Position numbers and translations under genes: made by a program
In this document: piece by piece, positions 20,570-27,884 of the stretch
How positions within the stretch are numbered: the stretch's first letter is position 1
Layout of the letters: the number at the start of each line of letters is the position of its first letter
The notes under the pieces: model-generated
The model's input: the letters and a program-made list of their open reading frames with translations, nothing else
What the model was told of the DNA's origin: nothing
The model's database searches: none
Virus record (IMG/VR): IMGVR_UViG_3300043395_000918
Coordinates: 1-34,978 of that record
Reading direction: 5' to 3' (one strand)
Length of the DNA stretch: 34,978 nucleotides
Source: a virus

Positions 20570-21235
20570 ATGCCAGTAAATCAGGATATTGCTGGCTTGC
20601 CCTTTGGGGCACAGACCCGCAATCCATTCAACTATCAAAAGTTTGAACAGATTGAGCGTGATGTATCTACATCATGGCTAACCCTGACCCAAATCACCAA
20701 TCAGTTAAATCTGTTTGATGATGAATCGCAAGATACATATTTAGAAGGTCTTGAATTGGCTGTGCGAATGGCAATTGAAGATTATCTAGGTCTGTCGATT
20801 TTTTCGGTGAAATATCGGGTTTACTATGGTCCTGAATCATTTGGCTTGCAACCAGCCAGCCTTGATTTGCCAGAAGTAAGCCAAAACGCATTTCCCTTAC
20901 AGCCAAATATCGTTATTGATTCGGTTGGTTACTACAATAGTAGTGGCGTATTTACAACACTTGATCCAAATGGTTATATTTACGATAACTCAGGCAATAA
21001 GATCATTGTCAACAATCTGCCGACAGATATTGACACTAATCGCACAGCCCCGATTGTGGCGATCTACACCACAGCACAAAGTGTTTTGGCTACCTACCCT
21101 GTGATTCAACAGGCTGGTCTATTGTTGTTGACCCACCTTTACAACAATCGTGATGCCGCAACAGATGTAAAGCAAAATAAAATTCCTTATGGAATTGAAA
21201 TGTTGCTCAGACCTTACAAACCTTTGGTGATGTAA
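20570..21235 (+). CDS. Head-tail connector (HK97 gp6-like adaptor)
   Basis: 221 residues. The N-terminal helix bundle (SWLTLTQITNQLNLFDDESQDTYLEGLELAVRMAIEDYLGLSI) is the PF05135 connector signature; a middle beta domain follows, then the C-terminal helix (AGLLLLTHLYNNRDAAT) that contacts the portal. It forms a ring under the portal. Ends at the start of the next gene (TAATG, one-base overlap). Confidence 0.85.
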   Translation: MPVNQDIAGLPFGAQTRNPFNYQKFEQIERDVSTSWLTLTQITNQLNLFDDESQDTYLEGLELAVRMAIEDYLGLSIFSVKYRVYYGPESFGLQPASLDLPEVSQNAFPLQPNIVIDSVGYYNSSGVFTTLDPNGYIYDNSGNKIIVNNLPTDIDTNRTAPIVAIYTTAQSVLATYPVIQQAGLLLLTHLYNNRDAATDVKQNKIPYGIEMLLRPYKPLVM

Positions 21236-21579
21236 TGGCAATTGCAAGATTTGAAAACATCACAATTAATAAACTCACTTTTAGCAAAGATGCGTTTGGT
21301 GAGCAAAGCACAACTATTACCCGATGGTTTCAAACTAGGGCTAGGGTGCGTGATGTTGCAAATAGTGTGAAAATCAGCGAAAAATATCGTTTGTATCAAG
21401 ATTTGGTTAATTTAACAGTCAATTACACCCCAAATATGAAAAAGATTGTTGATGATCAAAATCTTTATTCAATTATTTGGCGCAATCAAGATTGGCGAAT
21501 TACAGACGCTAGAGAATCAAATGATCGCATGAATATCACATTCATGTGTTATCGTTCTGACCCATCAACGGCGGTTTAA
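21235..21579 (+). CDS. Head closure protein (SPP1 gp16/HK97 gp7-like)
   Basis: 114 residues of mainly beta structure. ARFENITINKLTFSKDAFGEQSTTITRWFQTRARVRDVAN and IIWRNQDWRITDARESNDRMNITFMCYR are the two halves of the Phage_H_T_join fold: a barrel that caps the connector ring after packaging. Position between connector and tail terminator is standard. Confidence 0.8.
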   Translation: MAIARFENITINKLTFSKDAFGEQSTTITRWFQTRARVRDVANSVKISEKYRLYQDLVNLTVNYTPNMKKIVDDQNLYSIIWRNQDWRITDARESNDRMNITFMCYRSDPSTAV

Positions 21580-21999
21580 ATGGCAACACAAAATAATGTC
21601 GTTCAATATGGACAAGCGATACAGGCGCAATTGCAAAGCATTGTGACCCCTATTCCTGTCTATGCGGCATTTAACCGAAACTTTGCCACAGAGCCAAAAT
21701 TCATTGTTTGGATGTTAAGAAATGTCCATCAGCCTGTTTATACAGGTCAAATCCAAAACAATAAAGGCATTGATACGCCAACATTTCAAATATCTATTTT
21801 TACCCAAAAAATAGAAGATGGTTTCACAATTTCCAATCAAATATTACAATCATTGCATGGTTATGCGGGATTGTTTGGTGGCGCAACATACGGCTTTAAT
21901 ATAAGTAAAGCCGATGTGTTTTGGCTATACAACAGTTACGATAACACAGAAAAATTGGCGCAAATCTTTTTGGATTGCACCTTGTATATTCCAGCATAA
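21580..21999 (+). CDS. Tail terminator / tail completion protein (DUF3168-like)
   Basis: 139 residues, ATG immediately after the previous stop. Helix, then beta sheet: VVQYGQAIQAQLQS, PVYAAFNRNFATEPKFIVWML, and TPTFQISIFTQKIEDGFTISNQILQSLHG, as in gpU-type or DUF3168 proteins that stop tail-tube growth and join tail to head. The identification is by fold pattern plus place before the major tail protein. Confidence 0.7.
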   Translation: MATQNNVVQYGQAIQAQLQSIVTPIPVYAAFNRNFATEPKFIVWMLRNVHQPVYTGQIQNNKGIDTPTFQISIFTQKIEDGFTISNQILQSLHGYAGLFGGATYGFNISKADVFWLYNSYDNTEKLAQIFLDCTLYIPA

Positions 22000-22035
22000 G
22001 ACAGGACTCTTTCAACTCTTGTAAAGGAAACCAAA

Positions 22036-22560
22036 ATGGCTTTAATCAATAAGGTAATGCCTGGATACGCCGCAACGCTGTGGTGTCAAGATGATGCAAC
22101 CCCTACCCCTTTGACCGATGCGCAACTGTCAACTTGGACAGCCCAAGTTGCTGACATTATTGGAACTGCGGCTGGTGGAACAGGCACAGGTGGAACACTT
22201 ATCCCTGTTGAAAACATCCCTCCGTTTGGTGCAGATGACGCATTTGCGGCTTATGCTGTGGCTGGTGCAAGAACTGGTGCAAAAATCACCACTCAAAACC
22301 AGGTTACTAGCATGACCATTACAGCGGCTTGGAATCCCGCTGATGCGGCTTTGTTGCTGATTCGTGCTGATGGTTACAGCGGTTCTATCATTCGCACCTA
22401 TGTGGTCGCTGTCTATGATGGCACAAACACAGTTGCTTATGCGTTCAATGCTAGAGTTGGTGGAATGCAATGGGATATGAATACTGCCGCAGAAGGCAAA
22501 TTCACATTTACTTTGCACCCTGTCGGTGGCAATTCTTACGGCTGGACTACCAACCCCTAA
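22036..22560 (+). CDS. Major tail protein
   Basis: 174 residues, AAAGGAA 8 bp before ATG. Beta-rich with Gly/Thr/Ala composition (TGAKITTQNQVTSMTITAAWNPADAALLLIRADGYSG...GGMQWDMNTAAEGKFTFTLHPVGG), single core domain plus a loop of GTGTGG. Its clean leader and position before the chaperone and tape-measure genes mark it as the tube subunit. No extra Ig-like domain. Confidence 0.8.
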   Translation: MALINKVMPGYAATLWCQDDATPTPLTDAQLSTWTAQVADIIGTAAGGTGTGGTLIPVENIPPFGADDAFAAYAVAGARTGAKITTQNQVTSMTITAAWNPADAALLLIRADGYSGSIIRTYVVAVYDGTNTVAYAFNARVGGMQWDMNTAAEGKFTFTLHPVGGNSYGWTTNP

Positions 22561-22561
22561 G

Positions 22562-22837
22562 ATGACCACCAAGACAATACAAAATAGCGATGACTTGCTT
22601 GATTGGGTTCTCAATCAGGCAGTCATCAAAAATGACATTCTGAATTATTTAGTCGCCCAATCCGAAGTTCGAAAGGATTGGTTTGGCTATACACAGCAAA
22701 AAATGACCGCTATTGCGACAGCACATCTGATCGCACAGCATCATGCCGATAAGATTTCCCCTGCACAAGCGGTTCAATACTCAATTGAATTGAATGAGGA
22801 AATTTTCAAACGCATCATAAAACAGGGGTCATCATGA
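22562..22837 (+). CDS. Small helical tail-module protein
   Basis: 91 residues from ATG 22562; a longer frame reaching 22526 would run into the tail protein and is not used. It reads as three helices (DDLLDWVLNQAVIKNDILNYLVAQSEVRKDWFG, AIATAHLIAQHHADKI, VQYSIELNEEIFKRII). No family recognised. The stop overlaps the gp10-like start by 4 bp (ATGA), so it is probably needed in tail-neck assembly. Confidence 0.65.
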   Translation: MTTKTIQNSDDLLDWVLNQAVIKNDILNYLVAQSEVRKDWFGYTQQKMTAIATAHLIAQHHADKISPAQAVQYSIELNEEIFKRIIKQGSS

Positions 22838-23313
22838 GCATTTCTATCAAACTTGAAGGCATTGGGTCTGTTGATCAAGCCCTAAAAGAACTTGAGCGAG
22901 AATTTGGCGACAAAATGGCACAAAGTAAAGTGCTTGTCCCTGCTGTGCGTGAAGCCATGAAACCTGTTTTAACAGCGGCAAAACTAAATGCACCTAAAGA
23001 TACAGGTGATCTTGCCAGATCATTGATTATTGAAGCAAGGCGACCCAATAAGCGAGATCGTAGAAGCAAATATATTACACAAACTGACACAGTTATTGCG
23101 GCTGTAACAACTGCATCTGGCAAAAAATTAAAAAAAATGGGCATTAAAAGTGATGCAAGGGCAATTGCACAAGAATTTGGAACTGCTAAAAATCCAGCAC
23201 AACCATATTTGCGCCCTGCCCTTGAATCAAATGCTCAAAGCACAGTAAATAGATTGGCAGATATTCTGGCAAGAAGGATTACTGAATTCAGAGCAAAAAA
23301 CACAAAAGGATAA
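22834..23313 (+). CDS. HK97 gp10-like tail component
   Basis: 159 residues. SIKLEGIGSVDQALKELEREFG, VREAMKPVLTAAKLNAPKDTGDLARSLIIE and AIAQEFGTAKNPAQPYLRPALESN are the three blocks of the PF04883 (HK97 gp10) family of neck/tail-completion proteins. In most siphophages this gene lies between head closure and tail terminator; here it comes after the major tail protein. Confidence 0.85.
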   Translation: MSISIKLEGIGSVDQALKELEREFGDKMAQSKVLVPAVREAMKPVLTAAKLNAPKDTGDLARSLIIEARRPNKRDRRSKYITQTDTVIAAVTTASGKKLKKMGIKSDARAIAQEFGTAKNPAQPYLRPALESNAQSTVNRLADILARRITEFRAKNTKG

Positions 23314-23316
23314 AAC

Positions 23317-23799
23317 ATGACACGGCTATCAGAAATGCTTGGTGACAATTACAAAGCCAAGCGGGAAATGATCTTTACACGCCAGTTTGAACTTGGTGGG
23401 CATACATTTAAGGTTCGTGTGCCCAATGTTTCAGAAACTGACATGATTTTTGAAAAGGTTTTAAATCCTGACGAAAGTGCAATTGATCAGGTTTATCAGC
23501 GCATGGCTGAACCTTTGTTGAAATTTAAAAATGAGCCATCAGAAGGGCTTGAATTTAAAGATAATGATATTTTGGTTAATGGCAAATCTATGCGTGAAGC
23601 CGCTAGAAATAAAGTTATTACAGAAACCAAAATTACCGAATACATTAGGTTGCTTTGCCCTGCTAATCCTAATGACACAATGGCTGATATTACCTATGCA
23701 GACATTGAAGCAGAATTTCCCTTGCCTATCCAATTGAGTCTGATTGAAAAGATAAGCGAAGTTATTTCCCCTACTTATAAGGAATCAAGGGGAAACTAA
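23317..23799 (+). CDS. Tail assembly chaperone, short form (gpG-like)
   Basis: 160 residues. The core is FELGGHTFKVRVPNVSETDMIFEKVL, followed by helical MREAARNKVITETKITEYIRLL and LPLPIQLSLIEKISEVI. It lies just before the tape-measure gene, where lambda G sits. The last codons are AGG GGA AAC TAA, containing the slippery heptamer G-GGA-AAC. Ribosomes that slip back by one base bypass the stop and read into the next ORF, giving a G-T type fusion. Chaperones of this kind coat the tape measure during tail assembly. Confidence 0.8.
   Translation: MTRLSEMLGDNYKAKREMIFTRQFELGGHTFKVRVPNVSETDMIFEKVLNPDESAIDQVYQRMAEPLLKFKNEPSEGLEFKDNDILVNGKSMREAARNKVITETKITEYIRLLCPANPNDTMADITYADIEAEFPLPIQLSLIEKISEVISPTYKESRGN
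23790..23796 (+). promoter_or_regulatory. Programmed -1 ribosomal frameshift site GGGAAAC
   Basis: In the zero frame the last codons read AGG GGA AAC TAA. The heptamer G GGA AAC (X XXY YYZ) permits both tRNAs to re-pair one base back. The -1 frame then continues CTA ATT GGC TCA and stays open to 24161. Lambda uses GGGAAAG at the same place between G and T. No downstream hairpin was confirmed by eye. Confidence 0.75.
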
Positions 23800-23831
23800 T
23801 TGGCTCATTAAGGTCGCAAGTTGAATGCGCC

Positions 23832-24161
23832 ATGATCTTTAATGGGCACACAAAACAATCTTTGGCGCAAATTGATGAAATTACCATGAAACGATTACAA
23901 ACCATGTATGCCGATGGTTTGATAGGTAATCATCAAATTTTGACTGTTTTGGGTCAATTGACCGCTGGCGTGTTTAATTACATGAGGGCGGCAAATACTC
24001 CTGATTACAAACTATCCAACATTTTAGGTAGTGCGTATGATTACATATATCCACCATTGCCCGATGAGGGTAAAGCGGAAAAAGTCAATGATGCGTTAAA
24101 AACATTTATGACGATTGCGCCTGGCTTTAACCCAGAAATGTTCAAGGTAAAAAATGGCTAA
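23832..24161 (+). CDS. Tail assembly chaperone, T-like extension (made by frameshift)
   Basis: The free-standing reading gives 109 residues from ATG 23832, but that ATG has no ribosome site, and the frame is open back to the slip site at 23796. The likely product is the 160-residue upstream protein fused to 121 more residues, about 281 in all. The extension is helical (SLAQIDEITMKRLQTMYADGLIGNHQILTVLGQLTAGVFNYMRA) with a Pro-rich segment (YIYPPLPDEG). The T domain links chaperone to tube proteins in lambda. It overlaps the tape-measure start by 8 bp. Confidence 0.75.
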   Translation: MIFNGHTKQSLAQIDEITMKRLQTMYADGLIGNHQILTVLGQLTAGVFNYMRAANTPDYKLSNILGSAYDYIYPPLPDEGKAEKVNDALKTFMTIAPGFNPEMFKVKNG

Positions 24162-26163
24162 CTTTATTGGAAGATTGGGAGTTTTGCTAGGTCTGGATAG
24201 TGCCGAATTTAGAAAAGGCATTGAACAGGCAAGCCGACAACTTGATCAATTTGTTGAGAAAGCCCGAACATCATCTATGGTTGGTGCGGCGGCTTTGTCG
24301 GCAATGACAGCACAAGCCTTTGCCTATGCAGATCAAATTTCTGACACAGCAAAAGCCAATGATCTTGCAATTGATAGCGTTTTAAAATTAAGAAATGCTT
24401 TAGCCTTAAATGGTGGTGAAGCAGAAAACGCAAGCAAATTTCTTGCGTCTTTTACAAATTCAATTGAAAAAGCGGCAGAGGGGTCATTCGAAACCCAACA
24501 AAAATTTGCCAAACTTGGTGTAAGTCTTGGTGATATTGCAACCTTGGATACACAAGGACTAATTGATAAGACTCTTGAAGGCTTGTCAAAAATGTCTGAT
24601 CCATTAACACGCAATGCCTATGCAATGGATTTGTTTGGCAAAGCGGCAAAAAATGTAGATTTTGCTGGACTTAACAACGATATAAAAGCCAATGCTGGCG
24701 CTACTGATGAACAAGCCAACGCAATTAAGATTGCTGGTGATTTATTTGATAAATTTGAGCAACACGCAAGGGATGTTCAATTAACACTTGTTACTTTGGT
24801 TGCCCCTGCTTTAAGTGAAGTCATTGACTACATGAAAAAGTTTGGAACAGAAAGTGGCACAGGTGCAAAGATTTTTACAACAGCATTTCAAGCGGTGGCT
24901 GTTGTAGGTGCTAATGTGGCTTTTGTTGTTCGTGGAATTGTTGAAGAAATTGGCGCAATGTTCAATTTCGTTAAGAATGCAACAACTGTAAGCATTGCGT
25001 ATGCCATTGCTGAAAATGAAAAATACATTGAATGGACAAAGCAAGCCAGAAAAGACCTAGATGATTTTGAAAAAAAGATTTTGGGGATTGGTTCTGCTGT
25101 TGAATCAGTAACTAATAAGGGTGGTGAAAGTGGTTCTTCTGGTGGGGCTGTTGGCATTCGCAGAGAAGTTAAACCAGGTATTGATCCAGAAGCCTTGCGC
25201 CGATTGCAATTGTATTTAAAAGGGCAAGCCGAACTTGCAAGACAACAAGAAGAAAGCGCATCCCAATTAGGTCAATTTTATAAAGCATCTGCTGATGCAT
25301 TGACTAATCAAGCATCAAGAATTCGATTGGCTGATAAAGAATTGGATCGGGAAAAAGAAATGTTGCAACTGGTTTTTAAAGGTCGCAACATGAGGGTTGA
25401 AGATTTGCAATATCAACAAGAATTACTTGAGATTGAATATAAACGGCGTGACAACATTGAAAAGATTATGGAAGATACTAATCTTGATGCTGACGCTAAA
25501 GAATATGCATTGCGTAGAGAAAATGAATTGGCTGAAAAAGGCAATGAATTAGCCCGAACAAGATTGCGCTTAACCCAAGAAACCCGCATGGGAACTTTTG
25601 AAGAAGGTTTTTATAATGCAATGGAAAAGTCTGCTAGGACAATTTCCACAGAGTTTCAGCGTGGGCAACAGATGTTTGAAGCGGTTATGAGCAATATGGA
25701 AAATGCTTTAAACCAATTTGTCCGAACAGGTAAATTGTCATTTAAAGATTTTGCTAGGTCTGTGATTCAAGATTTGATCATGATTCAAATGAGAGCACAG
25801 ATGATGTCAATGTTTACAGGTTTTAAAACCTTGTTTGGTGGTGGATTTTTAAATGAGCGTGGCGGTATTGAACCCGCTGGCGCACTAGGATTTGCCGATG
25901 GTGGCGAACCTCCTGTGGGGGTCGCTAGTCTTGTTGGTGAGCGTGGTCCAGAATTGTTTGTGCCTAAAGTGCCTGGAACAATCATCCCAAACAATCAACT
26001 AACAAACATGATCGGTGGGCAAACTGTAAATTACAATGGTCCATACATTCAGAGTATGCAAGCAATTGATACTCAATCTGCCACTCAATTCCTAGCCAGA
26101 AACAAACAAGCGGTGTTTGCGGCTAATTTGAGTGCCCAAAGGTCTTTGCCTGTGAATAAATAA
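24154..26163 (+). CDS. Tail tape measure protein
   Basis: 669 residues. N-terminus LGVLLGLDSAEFRKGIEQASRQLDQF is the usual tape-measure opening. Residues about 225-290 are hydrophobic (FTTAFQAVAVVGANVAFVVRGI and following), then a long charged coiled coil (350-520). The C-terminal FADGGEPPVGVASLVGERGPELFVPKVPGTIIPNN is the motif shared by many siphophage tape measures. At roughly 1.5 angstrom per residue the tail should be about 100 nm, if the family rule holds. Confidence 0.93.
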   Translation: MANFIGRLGVLLGLDSAEFRKGIEQASRQLDQFVEKARTSSMVGAAALSAMTAQAFAYADQISDTAKANDLAIDSVLKLRNALALNGGEAENASKFLASFTNSIEKAAEGSFETQQKFAKLGVSLGDIATLDTQGLIDKTLEGLSKMSDPLTRNAYAMDLFGKAAKNVDFAGLNNDIKANAGATDEQANAIKIAGDLFDKFEQHARDVQLTLVTLVAPALSEVIDYMKKFGTESGTGAKIFTTAFQAVAVVGANVAFVVRGIVEEIGAMFNFVKNATTVSIAYAIAENEKYIEWTKQARKDLDDFEKKILGIGSAVESVTNKGGESGSSGGAVGIRREVKPGIDPEALRRLQLYLKGQAELARQQEESASQLGQFYKASADALTNQASRIRLADKELDREKEMLQLVFKGRNMRVEDLQYQQELLEIEYKRRDNIEKIMEDTNLDADAKEYALRRENELAEKGNELARTRLRLTQETRMGTFEEGFYNAMEKSARTISTEFQRGQQMFEAVMSNMENALNQFVRTGKLSFKDFARSVIQDLIMIQMRAQMMSMFTGFKTLFGGGFLNERGGIEPAGALGFADGGEPPVGVASLVGERGPELFVPKVPGTIIPNNQLTNMIGGQTVNYNGPYIQSMQAIDTQSATQFLARNKQAVFAANLSAQRSLPVNK

Positions 26164-26165
26164 TC

Positions 26166-26846
26166 ATGAGCCTGACAAACATCCTATCTATTTGCGAATC
26201 GGTCGGCATTAATGACCAGCGGTTTGTTGGGCAAACGATCAGTCGCAACCAGAAAATCATCACATCAGAAGTGCTGACTGTTGTGCCTTTTGTGTTTGAA
26301 ATGCGACCAATGAATTATTTGCTGTATTCGCAAAGTCGCACCATTCTTAATTCCTTGCGTATTGCTGACAAATCACTAGAACAATATTTGAATTTTGCCA
26401 GCACAGGATGGGTCAATTACATTAAGTATCAGGGTCAAATGACTTCTGTGCAGATTGCCGCCTGTCAATGGCAAACCAGTAGCGCAAACAAAACCTTAGT
26501 GCTTGGGTCGTTGCCTAGCGTTTCAAGCGGAATATATCTTTTTAAGATTGGTGATTTTGTCCAAGTTGATCGCTATGCTTACATTGTTACAGCCGATGTT
26601 TTGCGTGGTTCAGGATCAACAGTCAATGTGCCTGTGCATAGAAATTTGATTGCCACTTTGGTTTCGCCTGTGGCGTGTGTTGCGGGTGAATATGGAACAA
26701 CAATTAGCATGGGTGGATTAACTTATACAGGTGTTACATTTCCTGTCATTCTTAGGGATTACCCTACATATAATTTAGTCCCAATGACCAATGACAGTTT
26801 TGTGCAATGGACAGGCGCATTTAAAGCCTTTGAAAGTGTTTTATGA
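26166..26846 (+). CDS. Minor tail / distal tail-type protein 1
   Basis: 226 residues, mostly beta. No classic catalytic motif. VLTVVPFVFEMRPMNYLLYSQSRTILNSLRIADKSLEQYLNF at the N-terminus and QIAACQWQTSSANKTLVLGSLPSVSSGIYLFKIGDFVQVD in the middle recall the structural proteins placed between tape measure and hub in metagenomic siphophages. Position suggests a ring at the tail tip. Couples to the next gene by ATGA. Confidence 0.65.
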   Translation: MSLTNILSICESVGINDQRFVGQTISRNQKIITSEVLTVVPFVFEMRPMNYLLYSQSRTILNSLRIADKSLEQYLNFASTGWVNYIKYQGQMTSVQIAACQWQTSSANKTLVLGSLPSVSSGIYLFKIGDFVQVDRYAYIVTADVLRGSGSTVNVPVHRNLIATLVSPVACVAGEYGTTISMGGLTYTGVTFPVILRDYPTYNLVPMTNDSFVQWTGAFKAFESVL

Positions 26847-27448
26847 ACATTATTGCGCCTGTTGATGGAACAAATAATATTCGATACGCTGATTTTGTGC
26901 GTATTACAGTTAATGGAACAGTATATCGTTTTACCACAGCGCCTAATGATATAACTGTTTCCGCCGTTGATGCTGGTCCATTTTCTGCTGTTGGTGTATT
27001 GGTTAAAGTTAATGATGTTCAGCGTGACATTAAATCAACAGCCAATGAAACTACAGTAACCATGACAGGCATTGATACAAGTGTGCTTGGTTGGGTTTTG
27101 TCGCAAAACCTAAAAGGTAGCGCAATTCAAATGTGGCATGGCTTTTTTGATACAAATGGGGCTTTGATTACAACTGGCGGCACAGGCGGCTTGTATCAAT
27201 TTTTTAATGGTTTTGTAAATAGTTTTGCCATTACTGAACAATGGATGGAAGAAATTAAAACCTATGTTGGCACAGTAACAATTTCTGCCGCATCCATTCA
27301 ACTTGTTTTACAAAATAGAGTGGCTGGTCGCTATACAAACAATAATAGTTGGCAATTTTTTACCCCAGGCGACACTTCCATGAATCGAGTTAGTTTTGTG
27401 GAAACCATTAATTACCAGTTTGGAAAAGATGCACCCGCAAATTCGTAA
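26843..27448 (+). CDS. Minor tail / distal tail-type protein 2
   Basis: 201 residues, beta-rich. NIRYADFVRITVNGTVYRFTTAPNDITVSAVDAG is followed by a central barrel (GWVLSQNLKGSAIQMWHGFFDTNGALI) and YNQFFNGFV-like hydrophobic strands, resembling DUF2163-type baseplate-hub proteins. The C-terminus ends NYQFGKDAPANS. Between the distal tail protein and the J-like tip protein, it is likely part of the hub. Family call is by context and general pattern. Confidence 0.6.
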   Translation: MNIIAPVDGTNNIRYADFVRITVNGTVYRFTTAPNDITVSAVDAGPFSAVGVLVKVNDVQRDIKSTANETTVTMTGIDTSVLGWVLSQNLKGSAIQMWHGFFDTNGALITTGGTGGLYQFFNGFVNSFAITEQWMEEIKTYVGTVTISAASIQLVLQNRVAGRYTNNNSWQFFTPGDTSMNRVSFVETINYQFGKDAPANS

Positions 27449-27884
27449 AGTGTCGCCATACGACATTCCACAAATACTAGACCTATTAAGGGAATACAGG
27501 TCTAATATGCCCTATGGCTTTTTGCAAGATGCTGATGATGCCGAATACATCACAGCAATGCTGGCTGAAATCATGGCTGGAAAGGGCATTCTTTTGGTGG
27601 CTGAATGCGATCAGGAAATTGTTGGTTTGATCATGGCTATTGTGATGCCTAGCATTTGGTCGCCCAAGCATTTCTTTTTGACCGAACTGGCTTACTATGT
27701 CAAGCAAGAACATAGGATGGGAACTGCTGGACATAGGTTGTTAAGCCGTTATCTTGAAGAAGCCATACAGATGAAAGAAGATGGTCGAATCAATCATTTT
27801 TTTATCAGCAAAATGGTCAATAGTCCAAATTTGAATTATGGCAAGTTTGGATTTCAAAAATTAGAAGAATTTTGGGTGATGTAA
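27429..27884 (+). CDS. GNAT-family acetyltransferase in tail module
   Basis: 151 residues from ATG 27429 (20-bp overlap with the previous gene). IRKVSPYDIPQILDLLREYRSNMPYGF, then GILLVAECDQEIVGLIMAIVMPS, LTELAYYVKQEHRMGTAGHRLLSRYLEEA (with R-x-G-T-A-G acetyl-CoA loop) and YGKFGFQKLEEFWV are GNAT landmarks. It could acetylate a virion protein or a host target; similar genes recur in tail modules of freshwater phages. Start at 27396 lacks an ATG and is not used. Confidence 0.8.
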   Translation: MHPQIRKVSPYDIPQILDLLREYRSNMPYGFLQDADDAEYITAMLAEIMAGKGILLVAECDQEIVGLIMAIVMPSIWSPKHFFLTELAYYVKQEHRMGTAGHRLLSRYLEEAIQMKEDGRINHFFISKMVNSPNLNYGKFGFQKLEEFWVM

